A DNA stretch of 64,000 bases from Azolla caroliniana (GCA_043228905.1 JBHGNT010000016.1:558001-622000), one strand, 5' to 3'; positions 1 to 14,522 are shown, numbered from the stretch's first letter. A program made the numbers and translations. The notes: generated by a model from the sequence alone, not told the origin.

Positions 1-412
1 GTTCTCAACCCTTGCGCTCTGATACCATGTAGAAAGTAGCGTGCGGAAGCAAGTATAAAGACAGAACAGAAGGAAGAACACTCAGGTTTAATGGAGAGCT
101 TGAGCTTACACAGTATACGCGGGAGAGACCGAGAGAGTGAGAGAGAAGACACCAAAAAAGAATGGGTGTATATTTTCTAAAGAAAAAAAACAACAACCAA
201 CATATATGTGTTCAATGAACACTTTGTACAAGTCCTAGGAGGACTGACTGAAGTACTGACAGTACTTCAATGCTCATTAAGAGCTCTTACACTAATTCCC
301 AAATATATTCCTCACGGAATATCTTTCCTAACGGCCTAACCGATCGGTCCCAACCGATCCGGTCCTCGGCTTCTTCAGCCGATCCGGCCGATGTTGAGCT
401 TGTCTCTCAACA
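1..412 (-). mobile_element. Copia retrotransposon edge (Copia-1 family), 5' LTR and PBS
   Basis: Positions 28-412 are a 385-bp LTR on the minus strand. Read on that strand it starts TGTTGAGAGAC and ends CTTTCTACA, and it is recognisably the same family as the LTRs at 45070-45456 and 50364-50752. Directly inside it, 16-27 is the reverse complement of TGGTATCAGAGC, the initiator-Met tRNA primer binding site usual for Copia elements. The element therefore runs leftward out of the window and only its 5' end is seen. Its outer edge at 412/413 abuts satellite sequence, so it landed inside the satellite array. No target-site duplication can be checked because the other end is missing. Confidence 0.85.
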
Positions 413-3400
413 CATATCATAGTTAGCTTTGTTAGCTTTGATACGCATGTTTGAACACAAAAATCCGATATTACACAACCCAGGTATGAACCTTTTCATA
501 TACTCACGCACTCTTGTGTACCCTGTGGCCAAACCTTACTTTTTTCTTCATGTCTCTCGCCCTGAGTTTCAATATCATGCTTTTTCAATTCCATATCGGA
601 GCTCTCTTCGTTAGGTTCGATTCTCATGTTTGAACACAAATATCCGATATCACACGACCCAGGTATGAACATTTTCATTTACTCACGCGCTCTTGTCTAC
701 TATATGGCAAAACTATACTTTTTTCTTCATATCTCTCGCCCTGAGTTTCAAAATCATGATTTTTGAATTTCATATTATAGCTAGCTTCGTTAGCTTCGAT
801 CGCATGTTTAAAAACAAAAAATTGATGTCACTTGAACCACGTATGCCCATTTTTATATACTCACGTGCTCTTGTCTACGCCCTCCTCAACCTTGCTTTGT
901 TCTTCATGTCTCTCGTCCATAGTTTCAAAATCATGATTTTTAAATTCCATATCATACCTAGCTTCGTTAGTTTTGATTCACATGTTTGAACACAAAAATC
1001 CAATATCACACGAGCCAAGTATGAACATTTTCATTCACTGACTCAATCTTGTCTATGCCCTCCCCAAGTGTGAAAATCATGATTCGCATGTTTGAACAAG
1101 AAAATGCGATATCACACGAGCCAGGTATGAACATTTTAATTTACTCATGCTCTCTTGTTGACACCCTCCCAAAGTCACTTGAGCCACGTATGCTACTCAC
1201 GTGCTCTTGTCTACGCCCTCGTCAACTATGCTTTTTTCTTCATGTCTCTCGCCCTGATTTTCAAAATCATTGTTTTTCAATTCCATATTATAGCTAGCTT
1301 CGTTAGCTTCGATTCTCATGTTTCAATACAACAATCCGATATCACACGAGCTAGGTATGAACATTTTCATTTACTCACGCGCTCTTGTCTAGGCCCTCCC
1401 CAAGTGCGCAACAATTTTGCTTTTGTCTTCATTTCTCTTTCCCGGAGTCTCAAAATTATGATTTTTTAATTCTATATTATCGCTAGCTTCATTAGCTTCG
1501 ATTCTCACGTTTGAACAAGGAAATCGGATATCACACGAGCCAAGTATGAACCTTTTCATATACTCACGCGTTGTTGTGTATGCCCTCCTCAAGTGTCGCA
1601 CAACTATGCTTTTTTCTTCATGTCTCCCTCCCTAACTTTCAAAATCATGATTTTCCAATTCCATATTATAGCTAGCTTCGTTAGCTTCGATTCGCATGTT
1701 TGAACAATAATATCCGATATCACACGAGCCAGGTATGAACCTTTTCATATAGTCACGCGCTCTTGTCTACGCCCTCCCCAAGTGTGGCACAATTTTTCTT
1801 TCTCCTTCATGTTTCTCTTCTTGAGTTTCAAAATCATTATTTTCCAATTCCATATTATAGCTAGCTTTGTTAGCTTCGATTTGCATGTTTGAAAAGGAAA
1901 ATTCGATATGACACGAACCAGCTAGGAACATTTTCATTCACTCACTTGGTCTGATCTACACCCTCCTCAAGTGTCGCACAACTCTACTTTTTCTTCATGT
2001 CTCCCTCCCTGACTTTCAAAATCATGATTTTCCAATTCTATATTATAGCTAGCTTCGTTTGAATACAAAAGCCCAATATCACACGAGCCAGGTATGAACA
2101 TTTTCATTTACTCATGCGCTCTTGTCTAGGCCCTCCCCAAATGTGCAACAACCTTGCTTTTGTCTTCATGTGTCCTTCCCTGAGTTTCGAAATCATGCTT
2201 GTTTACATCCATATTATAGATACCTTCTTTACCTTCGATTCACATGTTTGAACAAGGAAACCATATTATAACTAGATTTGTTATCTTCGATTCGCATGTT
2301 TGAAAAGGAAAATTCGATATGTCACGAGCCAGCTACAAACATTTTCATTGACTCGCGTGGTCTGGTCTATGCCCTCCCCAAGTGTGGCACAACTTTGCTT
2401 TTTTCTTCATGTCTCTTGCCCTGAGTTTCAAAATCATGATTTTTCAATTTTATATTATAGCTAGCCTCGTTAGCTTCGATTCTCATGTTTGAATACAAAA
2501 ATCCAATATCACACGAGCCAGGTATGAACATTTTCATGCACTCACGCGGTCTGGTCTACGCCCTCCTCAAGTGTGGCACAACTTTGCTTTTTTCTTCATG
2601 TCTCTCTTCTTGAGTTTCAAAATCATGTTTTTACAATTCCATATTATAGCTACCTTTGTTACCTTCGATTTGCATGTTTGAACAAGAAAATATGATATGA
2701 CACGAGCCAGGTTTAAACATTTTCATTTACTCGGGCGCTCTTGTCTACGCCCGCCCCAGGTGTGCAAAATTATTTCTTTTGTCTTCATGTGTGTCTCCCT
2801 GATTTTCAAAATCATTAGTTTTCAATTCCATATTATAGCTAGATTTGTTAGCTTAGATTCGCATGTTTGAAAAGGACAATCCGATATGACGCGAACCAGC
2901 TAGGAACATTTTCATTCACTCACTTGGTCTGATCTACGCCCTCCTCAAGTGTCGCACAAGTCAGATTTTTTCTTCATGTCTGCCTCCCTAAGTTTCAAAA
3001 TCATGATTTTTCAATTCCATATTATGGCTACCTTTGTTACCTTCAATTCGCATGTTTGAACAAGGAAATCCGATAACACATGAGCCAGATATGAACTTTT
3101 TCATTTACTCACGCGCTCTTGTCTACGCCCTCCCCAAGGGTGGCAAAACTTTGCTTTATTCTTCATGTCTCTCGCCCTGAGTTTCAAAATCATGATTTTT
3201 CAATTCCATATTATAGCTTTCCTAGGTTTTAAGATCATGATTTTTCAATTCCATATTATAGCTACCTTCGTTAGCTTCGATTCGCATGTATGAACAAGAA
3301 AATCTGATATTACACGAGCCAGCTAGGAACATTTTCATTTACTCACACGCTTTGGTCCAGGCCCTTCCCAAGTGTGGCACATCTTTCCTTTTTTCTTCAT

Positions 3401-4545
3401 GTTTCTCTGCCTGAGTTTCAAAATCATGATTTCTCAATTCCATATTATAGCTAGATTTGTTATCTTCGATTCGCATGTTTGAAAAGGAAAATCCGATATG
3501 TCACAAGCCAGCTACAAACATTTTCATTCACTCATGCAGTCTAGTCTACACCCTCCCTAAGTTTGGCACAACTTTGCTTTTTTCTTCATGTCTATCGCCC
3601 TGAGTTTCAAAATCATGATTTTTCAATTTCATATTATAGTTAGCCTCGTTATTTTCGATTCTCATGTTTGAATACTAAACTCTAATATCACACGAGCCAT
3701 GTATGAACATTTTCATGCACTCACGCAGTCTAGTCTACGCCCTCCTCAAGTGTCGCACAACACTGCTTTTTTCTTCATGTCTCGCTCCCTGAGTTCCAAA
3801 ATCATGATTTTACAATTCCATATTATAGCTACCTTCCTTAGCTTCGATTCGCATGTTTGGACAACGAAATCCGATAACACACGAGCCAGCTAGAAACGTT
3901 TTCATTTAGTCATGCGTTCTTGTCTGCGCCCTCCCCAAGTGTGGCACAACTTTGCCTTTATCTTCATGTCTCTCTCCCTGGGTTTCAAAATCATGATTTT
4001 ACAAATCCATATTATACCTACCTTCGTTAGCTTCAATTCGCATGTTTGAACAAGGAAATCCCATATCACACGAGCCAGCTAGGAACATTTTCATTTGCTC
4101 TGGTCCACACCCTCCCCAAGTGTGGCACAAGACTACTTTTTTCAATATTTCTCTCGCCTTGAGTTTCGAAATCATGATTTTTCAATTCCATATTACAGCT
4201 AGTTTCGTTATCTTCGATTCTCATGTTTCAATACAAAAATCCGATATCACACGAGCCAGGTATGAACATTTTCATTTACTCACGCACTCTTTTCTACGCC
4301 CACCCCGAGTGTGCAACAAATTTTCTTTTGTATTCATATCTCTCTCCCTGAGTTTCAAAATCATGATTTTTCAATTCCATATTATTGCTACCTTCGTTAT
4401 CTTCGATTCGCATGTTTGAACAAAGAAGTCTAATATCACACGAACCAGCTAAAAACATTTTCATTTATTCAGACGCTCTTGTCTACGCCCTCCCCAAGTG
4501 TGGCACAACTTTGCTTTTCTCTTCATGTCTCTCGCCCTGAATTTC
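413..4545. repeat. Satellite array, block A (about 189-bp monomers)
   Basis: About 22 head-to-tail diverged monomers. Recurring words include GCATGTTTGAACA, TATCACACGAGCCAG, ACATTTTCATTTACTCACGCG and CTACGCCCTCCCCAAG. The spacing of GCATGTTTGAA measured at 1694 and 1883 is 189 bp. Short ORFs cross the block but are periodic by-products of the repeat, with no conserved frame. The block is homologous to block B (shared GAACTCGGAAATCC-like and CTTCATGTCTC words) but clearly a separate subfamily. One local tandem partial copy of the CATGATTTTTCAATTCCATATTATAGC word is seen at about 3195-3260. Confidence 0.9.
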
Positions 4546-7500
4546 AACATCAAGAATTTGAACTCGGAAATCTAATATCCTATGGGGACGGTATGAGCTT
4601 TTTGGTTCATGTGGGAGCTCTTCATTGCTCTACATGACTTCTACGAGAACATTACTTTTCAAGAATTTGAACTCGGAAATCCAATATCCTATAAGGACGG
4701 AATGAGCTTTTTGGTTCATGTGGGAGCTCTTCATTGCTCTCCATGACTTCTATGAGAACTTTACTTTTTCCTTCATATCTCTTGGCCTGAATTTCAAAAC
4801 TTAGATTTTATTAATGCATAGTATGACCTACTTTATTGGCTTTCATTCAAGTACTTGAACTCTAAAATCCAATATCATATGAGGACGGTATGAGCGTTTT
4901 GGTTTATGTGGGCACTCTTGTTTGCCCGTGCATAATTTGTACCACAACTTTACTTTTCCCGTCATGTCTCCTTCCCTTAATTTCAAAACTTAGATTTTAT
5001 TAGTTCATATTATAACCTACATTGTTGGCTTCGATTCAAGTATTTGAACTCTAAAATCCAATATCAGAGGACGGTATGAGAGTTTTGGTTCATGTGGGCG
5101 CTCTTGTTTGCCTGGGCATGACATCTCCCACAACTTTACTTTTCCCTTCATGTCTCTTTCCCTTAATTTCAAAGCTTCTATTTTATTAGTTTATTTTATA
5201 ACCTACGTTGTTAGCTTCGATTCAAGAATTTGAACTCGAAAATCTAATCTCCTATGAGGATGGTATGAGCTTTTTGGTTCATGTGGGCGCTCTTGTTTGC
5301 CCTCCATGAATTTTACCACAACTTTACTTTCTCCTTCGTTTCTCTTGGCCTAAATTTCAAAACTTAGATTTTATTAGTGCATAGTATGACCTACTTCTTT
5401 GGCTTTCATTCAAGTACTTGAACTCTAAAATACAATATCATATGAGGACGGTATGAGCGTTTTGGTTCATGTGGGCGCTCTTGTTTGCCCGTGCATGATT
5501 TCTCCCACAACTTTACTTTTTCCGTCATGTCTCCTTCCCTTAATTTCAAAACTTAGATTTTATTAGTTCATATTATAACCTACGTTCTTGGCTTCGATTC
5601 AAGAATTTGAACTCGGAAATCCAATATCCTATGAGAACGGTATGAGCTTTTTGGTTCATGTGGGAGCTCTTCATTGTTCTACATGACTTCTACGTGAACA
5701 TTACTTTTCAAGAATTTGAACTCGGAAATCCAATATCCTATGAGGATGGAATGAGCTTTTTGGTTCATGTGGGAGCTCTTCATTGCTCTCCATGACTTCT
5801 ATGAGAACTTTACTTTTTCCTTCATTTCTCTTGGCCTTAATTTCAAAACTTACATTTTATTAGTGCATATTATGACCTACTTTGCTAGCTGTCATTCAAG
5901 TATTTCAACTCTAGAATCCAATCTAATGTGACGACGGTATGAGCTTTTTGGTTCTTGTAGGTGCTCTTGTTTCCCCGTGCATGACTTCCACCACAACTTT
6001 ACTTTTTCCTTAATGTCTCTTGGCGTGTATTTCAAAACGTTGATTTTATTCGTGGATATTATAACCTACATTGTTGGCTTTGATTCAAGAATATGAACAC
6101 GGAAATCTGATATCTTATGAGGGTGGTATGAACTTTTTGGTTCATGTGGGCACTCTTGGTTGCCCGTGCATGACTTCTACCACAACATTACTTTTTCATT
6201 CATGTCTCATGGCCTGAATTGGAAAACTTAGATTTTATTATGTCATATTATGACGAACATCGTTGGCTTTCATTCAAGTATTTGAACTCTAAAATCCAAT
6301 GTCACATGAGGACAGTATGAGCTTTTTGGTTCATGTGGGCGTTCTTGTTTGCTCATGCATGATTTCTACCACAATTTTACTTTTCCCTTCATGTCTCTTG
6401 CCCTTAATTATAAAACTTAGATTTTAGAAGGGCATATCATATCCTACTTCGTTGGCTTCAATTCAAGCATTTGAACTCTAAAATCCGATATCCTATGAGG
6501 ATGGTATGAGTTTTTGGTTCATCTAGGCACTCTTGGTTGCCCGTGCATGACTTCTACCACCACTTTACTTTTTCCTTTATGTCTCTTGGCCTAAATTTCA
6601 AAACTTTCATTTTATTAGTACATATTATGACCTACTTCGTTGGTTTTCATTCAAGTATTTGAACTCTAAAATCCAATATCCTATGAGGACGGAATGAGCT
6701 TTTTGGTTCATGTGGGAGCTCTTCATTGCTCTCCACGACTTCTATGAGAACTTTACTTTTTCCTTCATTTCTCTTGGCCTTAATTTTCAAACTTAGATTT
6801 TAATAGTGCATATTATGACCTACTTTGTTGGCTGTCATTCAAGTATTTCAACTCTAGAATCTAATCTCATGTGACGACGGTATGAGCTTTTTGGTTTATG
6901 TAGGCACTCTTGTTTCCCCGTGCATGACTTCTACCACAAGTTTACTTTTTCCTTCATTTCTTTTGGCCTAAATTTCAAAACATGGATTTTATTCCTGCAT
7001 ATTATAACCTACATTGTTGGCTTTGATTCAAGAATATGAACACGGAAATCCGATATCCTATGAGCGCGGTATGAACTTTTTGGTTCATGTGGGTGCTCTT
7101 GGTTGCCCGTGCATGACTTCTACCACAACATTACTTTTTCCTTCATGTGTCATGGCCTAAATTTGGAAACTTAGATTTTATTTGGTCATATTATGATCTA
7201 TTTCGTTGGCTTTCATTCAAGTATTTGAACTCTAAAATCCAATATCATCTGAGAACGGTATGACCTTTTTGGTTCATGTGCGCATTCTTGTTTGCCCATG
7301 CATGACTTCTCCCACAACCTTACTTTTCCCTTCAACTCTAGAATCCAATCTCATGTGATGACAGTATGAGCTTTTTGGTTCATGTGGGCGCTCTAGTTTC
7401 CCCGCGCATGACTTCTACCACAACTTTACATTTTCCTTCATGTCTCTCCGCCTAAATGTCAAAACATAGATTTTGTTAGTGCATATTATGACCTACTTCG

Positions 7501-10480
7501 TTGGCTTTCATTCTAGTATTTGAACTCGGAAATCCGATATCCTATGAGGATGGTATGAGCTATTTGGTTCATTTGGGTGCTCTTGGTTGCCCGTGCATGA
7601 TTTCTACCACAACTTTACTTTTTCCTTCATGTCTCTTGGCCTGAATTTCAAAGCTTAGATTTTATTAGTGCATATTATAACCTATGTTGTTGGCTTCGAT
7701 TCTAGAATTTGAACTCGGAAATGTGATATCCTATGAGGATGGTATGAGAGTTTTGGTTCATGTGGGCGCTCATAGTTGCCCGTCCATGACTTCTGCCACA
7801 ACTTTAGTTTTTCCTTCATGTCTTCGACCTGAATTGTAAAATTTTAGTAGTCCATATTATAACCTACTTCGTTGGCTTCAATTCAAAAATTTGAACTCTT
7901 AAATTCAATATCATATGAGGACGGTATGAGCTTTTTGGTTCATGTGGGCGCTCCTGGTTGCCCGTGCATGACTTCTCCCACAACTTTAGTTTTTCCTTCA
8001 TGTATGTTGGCCTAAATTTCAAAACTTAGATTTTATTAGTGCATATTATGAACTACTTCGTTGGCTTTCATTCAAGTATTTGAACTCGTAAATCCAATAT
8101 CCTATGAGGACGGTATGAGCTATTTGGTTCATGTGGGTGCTCTTGGTTGCCCGTGCATGATTTCTACCACAACTTTACTTTTTCCTTCATGTCTCTTGGC
8201 CTGAATTTCAAAGCTTAGATTTTATTAGTGCATATTATAACCTATGTTGTTGGCTTCGATTCTAGAATTTGAACTCGGAAATGTGATATCCTATGAGGAT
8301 GGTATGAGAGTTTTGGTTCATGTGGGCGCTCATAGTTGCCCGTCCATGACTTCTGCCACAACTTTAGTTTTTCCTTCATGTCTTTTGACCTTAATTGTAA
8401 AATTTTAGTAGTGCATATTATAACCTACTTCGTTGGCTTCGATTCAAAAATTTGAACTCTTAAATCCGATATCATATGAGGACGGTATGAGCTTTTTGGT
8501 TCATGTGGGCGTTGTTGTCTGCCCTTGCATGACTTCTACCACAACATCACTTTTTCATTCATGTCTGTTGGCCTCAATTTCTAAAATTATATGTTGTTAG
8601 TGCATATTATGACATACCTTGTTGGCTTCGATTCGAGACTTTGAACTCTGAAATCCGATATCATATGAGAACGGTATGAGATTTTTGGTTCATATGGGCG
8701 CTCTTGTCTGCCCCTGCATGAGTTCTACCACAACTTTACTTGGTCCTTCATATCTGTTGGCCTAAATTTCAAAACTTATATTTTATTAGTTCATATTATA
8801 AAAAACATTGTTTCCATTGATTTAAGAGTTTGAAGTCTGAAGTCCGATATCCTATGAGGACGGTGTGAGCTTTTTGGTTCATGGGGATGCTCTTGTTTGC
8901 CCATGTATGACTTCTACCACAACTTTACTTTTTCCTTCATGTCTCTTTCCCTTAATTTTAAAACTTACATTTTATTAGTTTATATTATAACCTACGTCAT
9001 TGGCTTCGATTCAAGAATTCGAACTCAGAAATCCGATATCCTATGAGGACGGTATGAGCTTTTTGGTTCATGTGGGCACTTTTGTCTGCCCTTGCATGAC
9101 TTCTACCACAACTTCACTTTTTCCTTCATGTCTGTTGGCCTAAATTTCAAAACCTAGATTTTATTAGTTCATATTATAACCGACGATGTTGCCTTCAATT
9201 CAAGAATTTGATCTTGGAAATCCGATATGCTATGAGGACGGTATGGGCTTTTTGGTTCATGTAGGAGCTCTTGTTTGCCCGTGCATGACTTCTACCACAA
9301 CGTTACTTTTTCCTTCATGTTTCTTGGGCTGAATATCAAAACTTAAATGTTATTAGGGCATATTATGACATACTTCTTTGGCTTCGAGTTAAGACTATGA
9401 ACTCTGAAATCCAATATCTTATGAGGACGGTATGAGCTTTTTGGTTCATGTGGGCGCTCTTGTCTGCCCCTGCATGACTTCTACCAAAACTTTACTTTTC
9501 CCTTGATGTCTATTGGCCTAAATTTCAAAACTTATACATTGTTGCCTTCGATTCAAGAATTTGATCTCAGAAATCCGATATCAAATGAGGACGGTGTGAG
9601 CTTTTTGGTTCATGGGGGTGTTCTTGTTTACCCGTGTATGACTTCGACCACAACTTTAGTTTTTCTTCATGTCTCTTGCCTTTAATTTCAAAACTTAAAA
9701 TTTTTAAGTTCATATTATAACTTACGCCGTTGGCTTCAATTCAAGAATTTGAACTCAGAAATCCGATATCCTATGAGGACAGTATGAGCCTTTTCGTTCA
9801 TGTGGGCGCTTTTGGTTGCCCGTGCATGACTTCTGCCACAACTTTACTTTTTCCTTCATGTCTCTTGACCTGAATTTCAAAACTTAGATTTTATTAGGTC
9901 ATATCATAGCCTACTTTGTTGGCTTCGATTCAAATATTTCAATTCTGAAATCTAATCTCATATGAGGACGGTATGAGCTTTTTGGTTCATGTGGGTGCTC
10001 TTGTTTGCCCCTGAATTACTTCTACCACAACTTTACATTTTCCTTTATGTCTATTGGCCTGAATTTTAAAATTTTATTAGTGCATATTATAACTTACTTC
10101 GTTGGCTTCCATTCAAAACTTTGAACTTTGAGATCCGATATCATATGTGGACGGTATGATCTTTTTGGATCATGTGGGTGCTCTTGTTTGCCCCTACTTG
10201 ACTTCTACCACAACTTTACTTTGTTCTTCATGTCTCTTGGCCTGAATATGAAAACTTAGATTTTATTAGTGCATATCATAACCTGCTTAGGTGGCTTCAA
10301 TTTGAGTATTTGAACTCTAAAATCCGATACCATATGAGGATGGTATGAGCTTTTTGGTTCATGTGGGCGCTCTTGTTTGCCCCTCCATGACTACTACCAC
10401 AACTATACTTTTTCTTTCATGTCTCTTGGCCTGAATTTCAAAACTTAGATTTTGAATAGGTCATATCCTAGTCTACATCG
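4546..10480. repeat. Satellite array, block B (about 189-bp monomers)
   Basis: Monomers carry the signature GAGGACGGTATGAGC then TTTTTGGTTCATGTGGGCG and TGCCCGTGCATGACTTC. Successive copies of GGTATGAGCT near 9051, 9240 and 9429 are 189 bp apart; a shorter step near 9593 (164 bp) marks an internal deletion. The change from block A is abrupt at about 4545, where a monomer is cut in mid-unit and restarts with AAGAATTTGAACTCGG. Truncated monomers of about 105 bp occur at about 4552-4660 and again at about 5605-5712. The block contains larger repeated cassettes (see findings). Confidence 0.9.
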
Positions 10481-13400
10481 TTGTCTTTGATTCAACTATG
10501 TGACTCTGAAATCCGATATCATATGAGGATGCTATGAGCTTTTTGATTCACGTGACCACTCTTGTTTGCCCCTACATAACTTCTATCACAACTTTAGTTT
10601 TTCCTTCATGTCGCTTGGTCTAAATTTCAAAACATAGATTTTATTAGGTTATAGCATAGCTACTTTGTTGGCTTTGAATCAACTATTTGAACTTTGAAAG
10701 CCGATATCATATGAGGATATTATGAGCTTTTTGATTCATGGGGGTGCTCTTGTTTTCCCCTACATGACTTCTACCACAACTTTATATTTTCCTTCATGTC
10801 TCTTGGCTTGAATTTCAAAACTTCGATATTGGTAGGTCATATCCTACCCTACATCGTTGTCTTCGATTCAACTATGTGAACTCTGAAATCCGATATCATT
10901 TGAGGATGCTATAAGCTTTTTGATTCACGTGACTACTCTTGTTTGCCCCTGCATAACTTCTATCATAACTTTAGTTTTTCCTTCATGTCGTTGGGATGAA
11001 TTTCAAAACTTAGATTTTATTAGGTCAAAGCATGGCTTACTTTGTTGGTTGTGAATCAACTATTTGAACTTTGAAAGCCGATATCATATGAGGACGTTAT
11101 GAGTTTTTTGATTCATGGGGGTGCTCTTGTTTTCCCATGCATGACTTCTACCACAACTTTATATTTTCCTTCATTTCTGTTGGCCTGAATTTCAAAACTT
11201 AGATTTTGATAGGTCAAATCATAGCCTCCTTCGTTGGCTTCGATTCAACTATTTGAACTCAGAAATCCGGTATCATATGACAACGCTATTAGCTTTTTGA
11301 TTGATGTGGGTGCTCTTGTTTGCCCCTCCATGACTTCTACCACAACTTTACATTTTCCTTCATATCTCTTGGCCTGAATTTCGAAAGTTAGATTTGGTAT
11401 ATTAGATCGTAGCCTCCTTCGTTGGCTTCGATTCAACTATTTGAACTATGAAATCCGATATCATATGAGGACGCTATCAGGTTTTTGATTCATGTGGGCG
11501 CTCTTGTTTGACCCTCCATGACTTCTACCACAACTTTACGTTTTCCTTCATTTATCTTGGCCTAAATTTTAAAAGTTAGATTTTATTAGGTCATATCATA
11601 GCCTACTTCGTTACCATTGTTTCAACTACTTGAACTCTAAAATCTAATATCATATGAGGATGCTAGGAGCTTTTTTAGTCATGTGGGTGCTCTTGTTTGC
11701 CCCTGCATTACTTCTACCACACCTTTACATTTTCATTCATATCTTTTAGCCTGAATTTCAAAACATAGATTTTATTAGGTCATATCATAGCCTACTTCTT
11801 TAGCTTTGATTCAACTATTTGAACTTTGAAATCCGATATCGTATGAGGACACTATAAGCTTTTTGATTCGTGCGAGCGTTCTTGTTTGCCCCTGCATGAC
11901 TTCTACCACAACTTTAAATTTTCCTTCATGTCTCTTAGCCTGAATTTCGAAACTTAGATTTTATTAGGTAATATAAAAGCTACTTCGTTGGCATTGATTG
12001 AACTATTTGAACAATGAAATCCGAATGCTTAGAGCCTTTCGATTCACGTGGGCGCTCTTGTTCGCCGCTTCATGACTTCTGCCAAATGATTACTTTTTCC
12101 TTCATGTCTCTTGCCCTGAATTTCAAAACTTAGATTTTATTAGGTCATATCATAGCCTACTTAGGTGGCATTGATTCAACTATTTAAACAATGAAATATG
12201 ATATCATATGAGGATGCTATGAGCTTTTTGATTCACGTGGCCGCTCTTGTTTGCCCCTGCATGACTTCTATCACAACTTTAGTTATTCCTTCATGTATCT
12301 TGGGATGAATTTTAAAACTTAGCTTTTATTAGTTCATATCATAGCCTACCTCATTGGCTTTCATTCAACTATTTCAACAATGAAATCCGATATCATATTT
12401 GGATGCTATGACCTTTTTTATTCAGGTGGGCGCTCTTGTTTGCCCTTGCATGAATTCTACCACAACTTTACTTTTTCCTTCATGTTTCTTGACCTGAATT
12501 TCAAAGTTTAGCTTTAATTAGGTCATACAATAGCCTACTTAGTTGGTATTAATTCAATGATTTGAACTCTTAAATCCAATATCATATGAGGATGCTATGG
12601 GCTTTTTTATTTACATAGCCGCTCTTGATTACCACTGCATGACTTCTACCACCACTTTACATTTTATTAGTTCATATCATAGCCTACTTCCTTGGCTTTG
12701 ATTCAATTATTTGAATTCTGAAATCTGATATGATTTGAGGACGCTATGAGCTTTTTGATTCATGTGGGCACTCTTGTTTGCTGTTCCATGACTTCTACCA
12801 TAACTTTACATTTTCATTCATGTCTCTTGGCCTGATTTTTAAAACTTAGATTTTATTAGGTCATATCATATCCTACTTCATTGGCTTCAATTCAACTATT
12901 TGAATTCTGAAATCTGATATCATATGAGGATGCTATGAACTTTTTGATTTATGTGGGCACTCTTGTTTGCCCCTACATGACTTCTACCATAACTTTACAT
13001 TTTCATTCATGTCTCTTGGCCTAAATTTCAAAACTTAGATTTAGATTGGTCATATCCTAGCCTACTTTTTTCCCTTTGATTCAACTAATTGAACTTTGAA
13101 ATCTGATATCATATGAGGATGCTATGAGCTTTTTGATTCACATGGCCGCTCTTGTTTGCCCCTACATGACTTCTATCACAACTTTAGTTGTTCCTTCATG
13201 TCTCTTGGCCTAAATTTCAAAACTTAGATTTTATTAGGTTATATCATAGCCTACTGCGTTGGCTTTGATTCAACTATTTGAACAATGAAATACAATATCA
13301 TATTAGGATACTATGAGCTTTTTGATTCACGTGGCTGCTCTTGTTTGCCCCTACATGACTTCTACCACAACTTTACTTTTTCCTTCATGTGTCTTGGCCT

Positions 13401-14522
13401 GAATTTCAAGACTTAGATTTTATTATGCCATATCATAGCCTACTATGTTGGCTTCGATTCAACTATTTGAACTCTGAAATCGTATATCATATGAGGATGC
13501 TATGAGCTTTTTGATTCATGGGGGCACTCTTGTTTGCCCATACATGACTTCTACCACAGCTTTACTTTTTCCTTCATGTCTCTTGTCCTGAATTTCAAAA
13601 CTTAGATTTTGATAGGTCATATCATAGCCTACTTTGTTGGCTTTCATTCAACTATTTGAACTCTGAAATCCGATATCATATGAGGACGCTATGAGCTTTT
13701 TGATTCATGTGGGCGCTCTTGTTTGCCCCTACATGACTTCTACCACAACTTTACATTTTCATTCATGTCTTTTGGCCTGAATTTCAAAACATAGATTTTA
13801 TTACGTCATATCATAGCCTCCTTCATTAGCTTTGATTCAACTTTTTGAACTTTGAAATCCAATATCATATGAGGATGCTATGAGCTTTTTGATTCGTGCG
13901 GGCACTCTTGTTTGCCCCTGCATGACTTCTAGCACAACTTTAAATTTTTCTTGAATTTCAAAACTTAGATTTTATTATGTCATATCATAGCCTACTTCAT
14001 TGGCATTGATTCAACTATTTGAATAATGAAATCCAAATGCGTAGAGCTTTTTGATTCACGTGGGCGCTCTTGTTCGCCCCTTCATGACTTCTGCCAAAGG
14101 ATTACTTTTTCCTTCATGTCTCTTGGCCTGAATTTCAAAACTTAGATTTTATTAAGTGATATCATAGCCTACTTAGTTGTCTTTGATTCAACTATTTGAA
14201 CTCTGGAATCCGATATCAGATGACGATGCTATGAGCTTTTTGATTCACGTGGCCACTCTTGTTTGCTCCTACATGACTTCTATCACAACTTTAGTTTTCC
14301 GTTCATGTCTCTTGGCCTGAATTTCAAAACATAGATTTTATTAGGTCATATCATATCTTCCTTCGTTGGCTTTGATTCAACTATTTGAACTCTGAAATCC
14401 AATATCATATGAGGACGCTATGAGCTTTTTGATTGATGGGGGCGTCGTTGTTTGCCCCTGCATGGCTTCTACCACAACTTTAAATTTTCATTCATGTCTC
14501 TTAGCCTGAAGTTCAAAACTTA
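10481..14522. repeat. Satellite array, block C (about 189-bp monomers)
   Basis: Here the monomer signature becomes GATTCAACTATTTGAACTCTG, GAGGATGCTATGAGC and TTTTTGATTCACGTGG, with AGGTCATATCATAGCC near the end of the unit. These are the same positions as in block B with consistent base changes, so C is a third subfamily in the same orientation. The array ends at about 14522 in the middle of a monomer (after GTTCAAAACTTA) and passes directly into unrelated sequence. No coding frame is conserved. Confidence 0.9.

Noticed and set aside
413-14522. Many 60-125 codon ORFs in the satellite, and the possibility of a CRISPR-like array
   Set aside because: The ORFs follow the repeat phase, have no conserved frame and change with each monomer. 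The repeats are 189-bp diverged monomers in a plant genome, not short identical repeats with unique spacers.
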